Shown here in pieces: positions 24,848-33,297 of a stretch of 64,000 nt of DNA. Position 1 is the stretch's first letter. Each line of letters begins with the position of its first letter. The stretch spans positions 248,001 through 312,000 of the forward strand of contig NZ_JAHWGH010000008.1 of assembly GCF_019334305.1 (NCBI RefSeq). Direction: 5' to 3'. The translations under genes and the position numbers were made by a program. The stretch comes from Rossellomorea orangium (GTDB lineage: Bacteria; Bacillota; Bacilli; Bacillales; Bacillaceae_B). The notes under the pieces are model-generated. The model was not told the origin of the DNA and searched no databases. It saw nothing but the letters and a program-made list of their open reading frames with translations.

Positions 24848-26293
24848 CTGACGACAAACATTGAAGGAAAAGAGGTTCAAGAAGCAGATACTAACAGAAA
24901 AAAGATAAAGCTGATCCTTCTACTCGCTCTACCCGCAGTTGTGGAGAACTTTTTTCAGACTATCTTAGGTTTCGTTGATACGTACTTTGTTTCAAAATTG
25001 GGCCTAATACAAGTATCGGCTGTAGGGGTAACAAATGCTATACTCGCTATATATTTCGCTCTATTCATGGCCCTTGGGGTCGCGGCTAATGTATATATTG
25101 CTAACTTTATAGGTGCCAATAAAATAGAGAAAGCACGGCACATTGCACAACAATCAATTATTGTAACGATTGTTGTGGGTATAATCACTGGAATTATTAC
25201 TATATTTTTTGCAGAGCCGTTGCTTAAATTAATGGGGATTGAGAGCAATGTACTGGATGCAGGGGTGACATATTTTAGGATTGTTGCCATTCCATCTGTA
25301 TTTATGGCCTTGATGTTCGTTTTGAGTGCTATTCTCAGGGGGGCAGGTGACACAAAGTCCCCGATGAAGACGAGTATTATCATCAACATTGTGAATGCGG
25401 CACTGGATTACGTGTTTATCTTTGGTTTTTGGGTCATACCTGAAATGGGAATAGTCGGTGCAGCAACTGCTACAGTCGTAGCACGTGCACTAGGAACTTT
25501 TATACTATTTCGCTATACTCAAAAAAATACTTCATTAACTTTCAAAAAAGAATATTGGAAAGTAGATCCTGTTCATTTAAAAGAGCTGTTTATCCTAGGG
25601 ACTCCCGCAGCAGGAGAACGATTGATTATGAGGGCAGGTCAAATTGTTTATTTTGGATTTGTTGTGGCTCTTGGAACCAATGTATTCGCAGCTCATCAGA
25701 TTGCTGGTAACATTGAAGTCTTCTCTTACATGATCGGGTTTGGATTTGCCACAGCAGCAACGATTCTGGTAGGTCAGCAGGTTGGAGCCGGTAAGTTTGA
25801 TGAAGCGAAAACATATGCAAAACTGTGTGTGTTTTTAGCAGTTGGAAGTATGGCTGTCTTTGGACTCATATTATTTAGCTTAGGCGGATGGGCAGGAAGT
25901 TTATTTACAGAAGACAAAGTAGTGGTCGGAAACATTGGAACAGCATTGAAAGTATCAGGAGTGTTTCAGCCATTTTTGGCAGTTGTCCTTGTTTTAACAG
26001 GTGCCTTTCAAGGAGCGAATAATACAAAATTTCCGATGTATTTAACAGGAATCGGTATGTGGGCTATCCGAACGTTACTTGTTTATGTATTGGGCATTCA
26101 GCTTGAATGGGGGCTGCTAGGTGTCTGGATGGCGATTGGTTTGGATATTGCCTTTAGAGCCGTCGTACTAACCGTACAATTTCATCGTGACAAGTGGATT
26201 GTTGTGAAAGTGGAGCCGGAAGAAGACCCAGAATCTCATTGCCACCCTCAAACATCGAAGGAGAATATGTCAGCGTGTGTGAATAACTACTAA
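24848..26293 (+). CDS. MATE-family efflux transporter 1
   Basis: The 12-helix MATE protein (PAVVENFFQTILGFVDTYFV at the first helices, duplicated NorM fold) has 481 residues if it starts at CTG 24848. The frame is open from there, and TAGGAGTGGTG lies directly upstream. The first GTG in frame (24941) would delete the first helix, seen in the paralog at 28108. MATE proteins use H+ or Na+ to export cations and drugs. The C-terminal tail is rich in Glu, Cys and His (EEDPESHCHPQTS), a possible metal-binding end absent from the paralog. A hairpin follows. Confidence 0.85.
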   Translation: MTTNIEGKEVQEADTNRKKIKLILLLALPAVVENFFQTILGFVDTYFVSKLGLIQVSAVGVTNAILAIYFALFMALGVAANVYIANFIGANKIEKARHIAQQSIIVTIVVGIITGIITIFFAEPLLKLMGIESNVLDAGVTYFRIVAIPSVFMALMFVLSAILRGAGDTKSPMKTSIIINIVNAALDYVFIFGFWVIPEMGIVGAATATVVARALGTFILFRYTQKNTSLTFKKEYWKVDPVHLKELFILGTPAAGERLIMRAGQIVYFGFVVALGTNVFAAHQIAGNIEVFSYMIGFGFATAATILVGQQVGAGKFDEAKTYAKLCVFLAVGSMAVFGLILFSLGGWAGSLFTEDKVVVGNIGTALKVSGVFQPFLAVVLVLTGAFQGANNTKFPMYLTGIGMWAIRTLLVYVLGIQLEWGLLGVWMAIGLDIAFRAVVLTVQFHRDKWIVVKVEPEEDPESHCHPQTSKENMSACVNNY

Positions 26294-26329
26294 AAAAAGA
26301 TGGAGCGATTCTTGGCTCCATCTTTTTTT
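26292..26329. terminator. Bidirectional terminator
   Basis: AAAAAAAGATGGAGC (26292-26306) and its complement (26315-26329) lie between convergent genes, with T7 and A7 runs. Confidence 0.8.
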
Positions 26330-26339
26330 ATTTCATGAT

Positions 26340-27461
26340 TTAGTGGTGTCCCCCGTCACTTTCTGCAACGATTTCAAGCTTATTATCGATTATCCCCTGG
26401 GTCTCATAAGAGATGGTTTCAATACTCCCCATTAAATAGGAATGATTATATGGACCTTCTTGAGGACTATCTTGAAAAGTAGGTTTAATCTTTGCAAGAA
26501 AATGATAAACAGAGTCCTCCAGTTTACCTTGGTCCAGCCAAATTAGCGGACAATGCTTTCCCAGGTGGGAAAATGGAGCTGTAGTAATGGCCAATTCAGG
26601 CTGGGAGGTTGAGATGAAGGAAAGCCCCCTCCCTGGCTTGTCGATACCCCATCCAAAACCACTATCCTGGTCTTTAAACATTGTGAATTCAATTGAGACT
26701 TCGACAGGATTATCTCCTGGAATTCTAGTAACGCCACCAAATGTGCTCAGTTCTTCTTCTACTTGTTTAGAAATTATTTTTTCAGGCCCTACAATATAAA
26801 TATTTGGATTCTTTCTTTTCTTAAGGGCTTTAATTGTTTCTAATGGAACGCCATTCGTTTCTACATATAAAATGGGCTCAGGCATATGAGCAATCCAATA
26901 ACCAGCTACTAGAGAAAAAAGCTTCGCATGATCCTCGGAGGATACAACGAGGATATTTTCAGGATACTCATCTGTCAATCTTGCATATTCCTCATCGACT
27001 TTAAAAGCAAACTGAGCAGCCGTCTCTGCTGTTAACGATTTAACCTTATAAGAAGCCAATTGTTCATTCACATGATCAGTAATGTCTCCCATAACCATTA
27101 TTTGAATCCCTTCAGAATTTCCTTTAGGTTGTAGTCTGTCGATTTCATTAAGCACTTCTTCCGACACACCTTCCGAGTCAAAATGAAAAACAGGTCCGTT
27201 ATTTGGGTGATGAATAAAATTTACCGAGGCCAAGCCAATACTCCACGATTTATTCGGGAAAAGAATAACCGTGCCAGGTCTCGTTTCATCATGTGTGGCC
27301 GGCCAAATCATTTGGGAAGTATAGATTGAAGCCTCCAGCGTATTATCTGTATTTAGTCTCGAGACATTTTTCGTATCATACGTCTTAAGGTTAACCCCTG
27401 CGCGATCATTATAAGAATTAGGTTTACTGGCAAACTGTTCTAATTGTTTATGTGTTTTCAT
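26340..27461 (-). CDS. CWB2-like repeat protein without signal peptide
   Basis: The 373-residue protein contains at least one clear CWB2-type unit (NPNIYIVGPEKIISKQVEEE, then TRIPGDNPVEVSIEF) and a second, more divergent one earlier (IMVMGDITDHVNEQL, then AQFAFKV). CWB2 repeats normally bind anionic cell-wall polymers in secreted proteins. The N-terminus here (MKTHKQLEQFASKPNS) has no signal peptide, so the protein may be cytosolic or exported by another route. It ends in GGHH. RBS AGGAGGATTCG. Function unknown; its place between two MATE genes is notable. Confidence 0.6.
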   Translation of the reverse strand: MKTHKQLEQFASKPNSYNDRAGVNLKTYDTKNVSRLNTDNTLEASIYTSQMIWPATHDETRPGTVILFPNKSWSIGLASVNFIHHPNNGPVFHFDSEGVSEEVLNEIDRLQPKGNSEGIQIMVMGDITDHVNEQLASYKVKSLTAETAAQFAFKVDEEYARLTDEYPENILVVSSEDHAKLFSLVAGYWIAHMPEPILYVETNGVPLETIKALKKRKNPNIYIVGPEKIISKQVEEELSTFGGVTRIPGDNPVEVSIEFTMFKDQDSGFGWGIDKPGRGLSFISTSQPELAITTAPFSHLGKHCPLIWLDQGKLEDSVYHFLAKIKPTFQDSPQEGPYNHSYLMGSIETISYETQGIIDNKLEIVAESDGGHH

Positions 27462-28107
27462 CGAATCCTCCTATAAATATTGAATATAATTAGCATATTC
27501 CCCAAGGGATTGCAGATTGTTTGCAGATAAAAGAATTCTATTTTTATTCGATTATTTTATGGGTGTGAAATTACGCTTGTATGGTTAATCTAAACATTGC
27601 ATTAAAGTACCAATACATTACTGAAATGTATTAAGTATGTATAAAAAAGGAGCTTTATATAAGGGTGGCTTAATGGTAAGTTTTGTATATTTTTACAAGG
27701 CAACAATTCTATATTATTAACAATGAATGCAGACTTATGTTTAATTTAATGGGATATTAAAGTTCAAGTAACATCGGTGAGTTGAGACCATATATTTGTA
27801 TTTTTAGGTATGCTTATGCTTCTATATAATTGAGTCAAAATTATGCTTCTATTTGTAATTAAAAGTCATTTCCTGCTTGTTTTAGGACATATCTTTTCAA
27901 CCAAAAAAATAAAAGTTCAAAACTTCTTCTGAAAATAAATTTATTACAAGTTGAAAAAACGTCTTTGAAGGCGTTTTTCTTTTGCTTAAGCACTTTTTAT
28001 ATAAATAATTAAAATTATCTGAAAATTATTGACATTAAGTTAATAAAAGATAATTATTAAATAAATACCTTACCTATGTACCGTACAGAGTAAAAAGAAA
28101 GAAGGGA
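27462..28107. other. AT-rich intergenic region, 646 nt
   Basis: No convincing gene on either strand. A weak hairpin with a T run lies at 27954-27978 (AAAACGTC pairs with GGCGTTTT, one G-T pair). The sequence just before 28090 holds the RBS of the second MATE gene. A minus-strand promoter for the CWB2-like gene should lie near 27470-27560. Confidence 0.5.
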
Positions 28108-29499
28108 GTGTTTTTTATCAGTGGTGAGCCTGCTTTTACAAACAAACAGATGATCTTTGCTATTTTAGCTTTAGCAATTCCTGCCGTCGTGGACAATTTT
28201 TTTCAGACCATACTTGGGTTTGTAGATACTTATTTTGTCGCTCAAATCGGTTTGGAGGAAGTAACCGCTGTCGGAGTGGCTAATACGTTACTTGCAGTGT
28301 ATATTGCGGTATTTATGTCTCTGGGAGTATCAGTGAATGTCTATGTCGCAAAATATTCAGGCTCAGGGAATAAGGAAAAAGCCCAGAATGTTGCGGGTCA
28401 ATCAATTCTCTTGGCTTTAGCTCTTGGTCTTGTATTTGGATTAGTTACCATTGTATTTGCTGAGCCATTATTAAGGATGATGGGTCTGGGGGGAGAAGTC
28501 CTACAAAAGGGAGTAATATATTTTAGGATCGTTGGTATCCCGTCACTTTTAATTTCTTTGATGTTCAGTATGAACAGCATTTTAAGGGGGATGAAAGATA
28601 CTAAAACCCCAATGGTTGTTAGTATCATCATAAACTTATTAAATATTTTGCTTGATTATATTTTAATCTTTGGTTTCTTTTTCATCCCTGCCTTTGGTTT
28701 GGAAGGGGCTGCATGGGCTACAGTCATATCCAGATTAACAGGTGTTTTGTTATTGATTATCTTCCTTAATAAAAAGAAGTTCATACGCAAATCGTCATTA
28801 TTTAGTTGGGATTCAACACTTCAGAAATTGCTGCTCCAATTAGCCACTCCAGCAATGGGAGAAAGGCTTGCCATGCGGATCGGCCAGGTGCTTTACTTTG
28901 GATTCATTGTGTATATGGGAACTCAATTATTTGCTGCACATCAGATAGCAGGTAATATTGAAGTCTTTTCTTATATGATTGGGTATGGATTTGCAACGGC
29001 AGCAACTACATTGGTCAGTGATTATTTAGGGGCACAAGAATACGATCTTGCAAAAAAGGCAGCGAGGTACTCCGTATACTTAGGAATAGCATGTATGTCG
29101 ATATTTGGAGTCTTTTTATTTTTTGGCGGAGAGTGGATCGGTTCTTTTTTCACAGTTGAGGAAGAAGCAATTAAGAATATTGGTATAGCTTTAAAGGTGG
29201 ATGCTTTTATTCAGCCTATTTTAGCGATTGTTCTCATCATGACTGGAATATATCAAGGAGCAGAAAATGCCAAATCACCATTGTATTTGACCATGATTGG
29301 AATATGGATCATCCGTACGTTGGGGGTATACTTGCTTGGGATGTATTTCGGATGGGGTATATTAGGGGTTTGGATAGCGATTGGATTGGATAATGCATTT
29401 CGGGCATATTTTCTATATAGAGGATTCCATAATGGAAAATGGTTAAATAACATAGAAATCGTAACAGATATCTCGTATCAAAAACAAAGAACCCTTTAG
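28108..29499 (+). CDS. MATE-family efflux transporter 2
   Basis: The 463-residue MATE protein is strongly similar to the one at 24848 (shared PAVV(E/D)NFFQTILGFVDTYF, AHQIAGNIEVFSYMIG and WG(L/I)LGVW(M/I)AIGLD), so the two are duplicates or co-inherited paralogs. GTG 28108 gives the listed start, but AGAAGGGA touches it directly. ATC 28117, six T later, has better spacing. Substrate unknown; a cationic metal complex or toxic organic cation is possible. Followed by a hairpin at 29481-29517. Confidence 0.87.
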   Translation: MFFISGEPAFTNKQMIFAILALAIPAVVDNFFQTILGFVDTYFVAQIGLEEVTAVGVANTLLAVYIAVFMSLGVSVNVYVAKYSGSGNKEKAQNVAGQSILLALALGLVFGLVTIVFAEPLLRMMGLGGEVLQKGVIYFRIVGIPSLLISLMFSMNSILRGMKDTKTPMVVSIIINLLNILLDYILIFGFFFIPAFGLEGAAWATVISRLTGVLLLIIFLNKKKFIRKSSLFSWDSTLQKLLLQLATPAMGERLAMRIGQVLYFGFIVYMGTQLFAAHQIAGNIEVFSYMIGYGFATAATTLVSDYLGAQEYDLAKKAARYSVYLGIACMSIFGVFLFFGGEWIGSFFTVEEEAIKNIGIALKVDAFIQPILAIVLIMTGIYQGAENAKSPLYLTMIGIWIIRTLGVYLLGMYFGWGILGVWIAIGLDNAFRAYFLYRGFHNGKWLNNIEIVTDISYQKQRTL

Positions 29500-29517
29500 A
29501 ATGGGTTCTTTTGTTTT
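29481..29517. terminator. Terminator after MATE 2, convergent
   Basis: AAAACAAAGAACCC (29481-29494) pairs with GGGTTC-TTTTGTTTT (29503-29517). It overlaps the gene end and faces the convergent cupredoxin gene. Confidence 0.65.
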
Positions 29518-29522
29518 GTATA

Positions 29523-30464
29523 CTAATTTACGATCAGTGTACCGGTCATACCGTTTTCTTTATGACCAGGGACGGTACAGAAAAATTCATAAACTCCTTT
29601 TTCGGTAGGAAGAAATTCTAGTTGATTTGAACTGTTGGCTTGAGCATGAAGATGAAATGATTCATTGGATATTGATGAGTGGTGGGCATGCCCGCCATTT
29701 GAATTAGGCGCATTAGCAGTAATTCCTTTAATTTCAATATCGTGTTCAACTTGATCATCATTTTGTAACACAATTCTGGCAGGTGTGTCTTTTACAACAG
29801 TTACGGTGGATGGCAGATAACGCATTTCGGATGCAATGATGTTGATTGTGTGTATATCTCCAGTCTGGTTTGAACCGTTATGATCAGGGTGAGATTGATG
29901 CTCCGTCTGCTCTTTAGTTGATTCTGAATGTGGCGAAGCAGTAGATTTAAAAAGTAGTTCACCTGAAAAGAAAAATGCAAAGATGGTGATGAAGACGGCT
30001 AAAGGCTTAAATAGCCATTTCTTTGTAATTAAGTCTTGTTCAGGTTTGGTTCGCGGAAAAATAAAAAATAGAAATATAGAGCATAATGAAAGTCCTGACA
30101 AAATTTTTAAAATCATAATAGATTCTTTAAAAGAAATCATTTCTCCTAACATTGCGCCCATCATACCACCCATCAATCCTGCCATTAATCCTTCAATGGA
30201 AGATAGAGGACTATGGATGATTCCTATCAACAGTCCGGCAATACCTCCTATTCCCATAGATAACAAAGTGGAATAGAATAAATCCCCTTGATATAGTGAG
30301 CCGAACATTACTCCAAGCGTCAATCCAAAACTCATCCCTGTGTACATGGAAATCATCATGTATGACATGGAATGTAACTGTTCTTTTAATATTTTCCCTA
30401 TAATCATACAAGCCAAGACTAAGAGAAAAAGAGTGATAGAAATAAATAATTGATATGGTTGAAT
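29523..30464 (-). CDS. Membrane-anchored cupredoxin, probably starting at ATT
   Basis: The protein has 313 residues from ATT 30464, which follows a perfect AAAGGAGGAGATAACG; the first standard start (TTG 30416) has no RBS and would shorten helix 1. The N-terminal half has about six helices, including the Gly/Met-rich GLMAGLMGGMMGAMLG. A His-rich linker (HSESTKEQTEHQSHPDH) leads to a C-terminal cupredoxin domain with type 1 ligands: His in VEHDIEI and Cys/His/Met in FFCTVPGHKENGM. It probably binds copper outside the membrane and could pass electrons or Cu to the oxidases. Confidence 0.7.
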   Translation of the reverse strand: MQPYQLFISITLFLLVLACMIIGKILKEQLHSMSYMMISMYTGMSFGLTLGVMFGSLYQGDLFYSTLLSMGIGGIAGLLIGIIHSPLSSIEGLMAGLMGGMMGAMLGEMISFKESIMILKILSGLSLCSIFLFFIFPRTKPEQDLITKKWLFKPLAVFITIFAFFFSGELLFKSTASPHSESTKEQTEHQSHPDHNGSNQTGDIHTINIIASEMRYLPSTVTVVKDTPARIVLQNDDQVEHDIEIKGITANAPNSNGGHAHHSSISNESFHLHAQANSSNQLEFLPTEKGVYEFFCTVPGHKENGMTGTLIVN

Positions 30465-30574
30465 CGTTATCTCCTCCTTTGTTTGCTTTCATGATATGAG
30501 AAGAATAGACAAGCCATTCCAAAATTTTTTAAAACATTTGAACTATAAAAATATAATTTTCTCAAAATTCAGTA

Positions 30575-30638
30575 TTTACAAAATATTAAATAAGGTATAG
30601 TATATTAAAAAACAAGCCCAATATACTATAGAGGGGTA
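30575..30638 (+). promoter_or_regulatory. Operon promoter with CsoR-like operator
   Basis: TTTACA (30575-30580) and TAGTAT (30598-30603) are separated by exactly 17 nt. Downstream, TACTATAGAGGGGTA (30624-30638) has a perfect right half (GGGGTA) of CsoR operators and TAC on the left. It precedes the PIG-L-like gene by 37 nt. CsoR control is inferred. Confidence 0.5.
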
Positions 30639-30674
30639 TTGTATTTTTTAAAATTTATATAGGGAGGAATACAA

Positions 30675-31424
30675 ATGGCAAAAGGACAAAAAATTTTGTT
30701 TCTTGGAGTTTATGGAATGGAAGTTGTGGAATGTGGAGGTGCACTGGCAAAGAACGTAACTAGTGGCGGAGAATCCTACGCAACAATTATGCTTTGTCGT
30801 GAGACCAGTCAGCCTCAAGTAAGAAAAGCCAGTGAAGAATTAGGAGTGAATGTTTCTTTCTTGAATTTTCAATATGGCACTGTCGATTTAAGTATTGATT
30901 CAAAGCTCAAGTTGATCAAAGTCATCAGAGAAGTAAAACCAGACATTATTATCACTCAAGACCCCGAGCATTCCTTCCATGATCTTGACCCGGACCGCAG
31001 GCCGGCTATGACTTTACTGCTCGAATCCATCGCCCTTTCAAGTCGAGATTTTGGTTTGGAAGAACTTCCTGGTTTAGATCCGCATCCAATACCAACCATT
31101 TACTACATGACCCCTCATCACCCTAATACTGTAGTAGACATTTCATCTGTTTGGGAAAAGAAAGAAAATGCCATGAGTGTTTTAGAAAGTCAAATGGAAT
31201 TCAGTGGTATGCATTTTGATGAAATGCTGGATCCGTCAGCTGCAGAAATTATAGCTCCCGGTTTTTCTAAACTAACTAATAATTATGAAAAAGGACGAGC
31301 CATTCATAAAGCATTGGATAAAGCGGTTCATGTTTATCATGGATTGGCAACACACGGCCATTTTGCTTTAGCTGAAGCATATAGAAGAGAAGGGAATTTC
31401 CATTTGCAGGAATTAATTAAATGA
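30675..31424 (+). CDS. PIG-L/LmbE-like protein lacking the HPDD motif
   Basis: The 249-residue protein keeps the PIG-L fold order: first strand and Gly motif ILFLGVYGMEVVECGG (7-22), Cys/Thr strand IMLCRE, and a middle HDLDPDRRP (102-110) where family enzymes have HxDH. The catalytic HPDD of zinc deacetylases (as in BshB or MshB) is replaced by VYGM (12-15), so classic Zn-dependent deacetylation is unlikely. It could bind a ligand or another metal instead. It is the first gene of the operon with the ABC importer. RBS AGGGAGGAATACAA. Confidence 0.75.
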   Translation: MAKGQKILFLGVYGMEVVECGGALAKNVTSGGESYATIMLCRETSQPQVRKASEELGVNVSFLNFQYGTVDLSIDSKLKLIKVIREVKPDIIITQDPEHSFHDLDPDRRPAMTLLLESIALSSRDFGLEELPGLDPHPIPTIYYMTPHHPNTVVDISSVWEKKENAMSVLESQMEFSGMHFDEMLDPSAAEIIAPGFSKLTNNYEKGRAIHKALDKAVHVYHGLATHGHFALAEAYRREGNFHLQELIK

Positions 31425-31443
31425 TATGAAAAGGGGAAAAAGG

Positions 31444-33225
31444 ATGAAAAAACCTTTACTTTTAATTGCAGTCTCGCTGTTACTTGTTATTTCGAATATC
31501 ACCCCTGTATTTGCAGAACAGAAAACTAAATCCTTAAAAGTCGGAATTACAAAGGATGAAAATGGACTTAACCCCTACACCTACGTAACGGGTTATCCTG
31601 GACTCGATTTGGTGAACCTTCTTTATGATAACTTGTTTGTGTTAGATGAAGACAATCAGCCCCAACCCTGGTTAGTCAAAGAGTACAACGTTAGTGAAGA
31701 CGGTCTAACCTATGAGTTTACACTACATGAAAATGTCACATGGCATGATGGTAAGCCTTTGACAACTGAAGATGTTAAATTTACAATGGAATATTTTATC
31801 GATCATCCTAAGTCTCGCTTCACGAATCCTCTTAAGAGCATCGCCTCAATAGATCAATCAGACGAAACCACAATCTCACTTACCTTATCAGAAGCAGATC
31901 CCAACTTCATGATTCAACCACTTGCAGATTTGCCTATACTACCAAAACATATCTGGAGTGAAATAAGCAATCCAGATGAAGAAACGAATGCTATTGGAAG
32001 TGGTCCATACATTCTGGAAGAACATAAGTCAGGACAATATTACAAGATGAAGGCCAATAAGGATTATTTTCAGGGGGAACCCCCAATAGAAGAAATCGTG
32101 TTTCCGATTATAGAAGATACGACAGCCATGCTGAATGCCCTTCAAGCTGGTGAAATCGATGCTCTTTCTTCTAGTATATCACCTGAACTTGTAGAGCAAT
32201 TTGAATCTAATAGTTCATTAAAAGTGGCCAGGGGACCTGGTTACAGTACGACACTTTTCCAAATTAATGCGGAGAAGTATCCGATGACAGAATCGGCCTT
32301 TAGGCAAGCTGTTAATTATGCAGTGGATAAGCAGAATCTAGTCGATACATTGTTGCTCGGATATGGTGAAGTGGGTAGTCCGGGATTTATCCATCCGTCT
32401 TCCACATTCCATAATTCAGAATTGAAACCTGTATATGATCAAGAAAAAGCGAAACAGATCCTTGAAGAAGCCGGTTTTAAAGATATTGATGGTGACGGTT
32501 TTAGAGAAGACCCAAAAGGAGAGAAGATTGACCTTACCACTCTTGTATATGCAAACAGTCCCATTAGAATCCGGACAGCAGAACTGGTTTCAGAAGCAAT
32601 AAACGAGATTGGGATTAAAAATACGGTAAAAGCGATGGATGCAACAACTGTTGATTCCCTAATGTGGCCTGACTTTGATGTGACAAAGGGCCGTGATTAT
32701 GATATGGGTCTGTGGGGTTGGTCTAACACGATGCAGTTATTCCCTGATCGTATGGTTGAATTATTCCACTCCGACCCTGCAGTAGGTTCTGTTAACATTG
32801 GAGCTTATAAGAATGCCGACTTTGATGCATTGTCTGAACAATTATCCACTACTTTTGAAGAAGAGGAGAGAATGAATGTCATTAAGGAAATGCAATCACT
32901 AGTTGCAGAAGATTCTCCTTTTATCACTTTATATTACCAGGAGATCGTTAATGCATATAACCCATCAGTATACGACGGATATGTTTTCCAAGTAGGGAAG
33001 GGGATTATTAATAAGCTATCCTTTGTTTCAGGTGAGAAATCCGAAATCAAAACGTCTGACCAGAAAGAAACAGCAACTGGGGATGTAGCCAGCCAAAGTA
33101 CATCTGGCGGAGGTTCTACTAACACCCTATTCATACTTGTAGGGCTTATTCTTATAGTGGTCATCGGCTTCTACTTTATTAAACGAAAAGGTAAAAGCAA
33201 ACCGAAAGATGATTTTGATTTTTAA
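31444..33225 (+). CDS. Family-5 (peptide/nickel-type) substrate-binding protein, C-terminally anchored
   Basis: The protein has 593 residues from ATG 31444 (RBS AAGGGGAAAAAGG; ATG 31426 is a weaker alternative). Signal peptide ends VFA-EQ near residue 24, with no lipobox Cys. SBP_bac_5 features: NLLYDNLFVLDE, TWHDGKPLTTEDVKFTM, GSGPYILEEH, AVDKQNLVDTLL. A Ser/Gly linker and a membrane helix (about 555-575) followed by KRKGKSK anchor it at the C-terminus, a design more typical of archaeal binding proteins than of Gram-positive lipoproteins. Ligand unknown: a peptide, opine-type metallophore or nickel chelate are all possible. Confidence 0.85.
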   Translation: MKKPLLLIAVSLLLVISNITPVFAEQKTKSLKVGITKDENGLNPYTYVTGYPGLDLVNLLYDNLFVLDEDNQPQPWLVKEYNVSEDGLTYEFTLHENVTWHDGKPLTTEDVKFTMEYFIDHPKSRFTNPLKSIASIDQSDETTISLTLSEADPNFMIQPLADLPILPKHIWSEISNPDEETNAIGSGPYILEEHKSGQYYKMKANKDYFQGEPPIEEIVFPIIEDTTAMLNALQAGEIDALSSSISPELVEQFESNSSLKVARGPGYSTTLFQINAEKYPMTESAFRQAVNYAVDKQNLVDTLLLGYGEVGSPGFIHPSSTFHNSELKPVYDQEKAKQILEEAGFKDIDGDGFREDPKGEKIDLTTLVYANSPIRIRTAELVSEAINEIGIKNTVKAMDATTVDSLMWPDFDVTKGRDYDMGLWGWSNTMQLFPDRMVELFHSDPAVGSVNIGAYKNADFDALSEQLSTTFEEEERMNVIKEMQSLVAEDSPFITLYYQEIVNAYNPSVYDGYVFQVGKGIINKLSFVSGEKSEIKTSDQKETATGDVASQSTSGGGSTNTLFILVGLILIVVIGFYFIKRKGKSKPKDDFDF

Positions 33226-33230
33226 GTGAT

Positions 33231-33267
33231 AAGGAGGTCTGATTGATTACTTGAATCAGACCTCCTT
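33231..33267 (+). repeat. Intercistronic stem-loop after the binding-protein gene
   Basis: AAGGAGGTCTGATT (33231-33244) and its perfect complement (33254-33267) enclose a 9-nt loop, with no T run. It probably stabilises the upstream mRNA so that binding protein is made in excess. The left arm hides an AGGAGGT sequence. Confidence 0.6.
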
Positions 33268-33297
33268 GATTCACATTCTAATGTGGAGGTGTAACAG

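Noticed and set aside
24955..25389. Minus-strand frame of 144 codons within MATE 1
   Set aside because: Antisense shadow of a transporter gene, no RBS, no family features.
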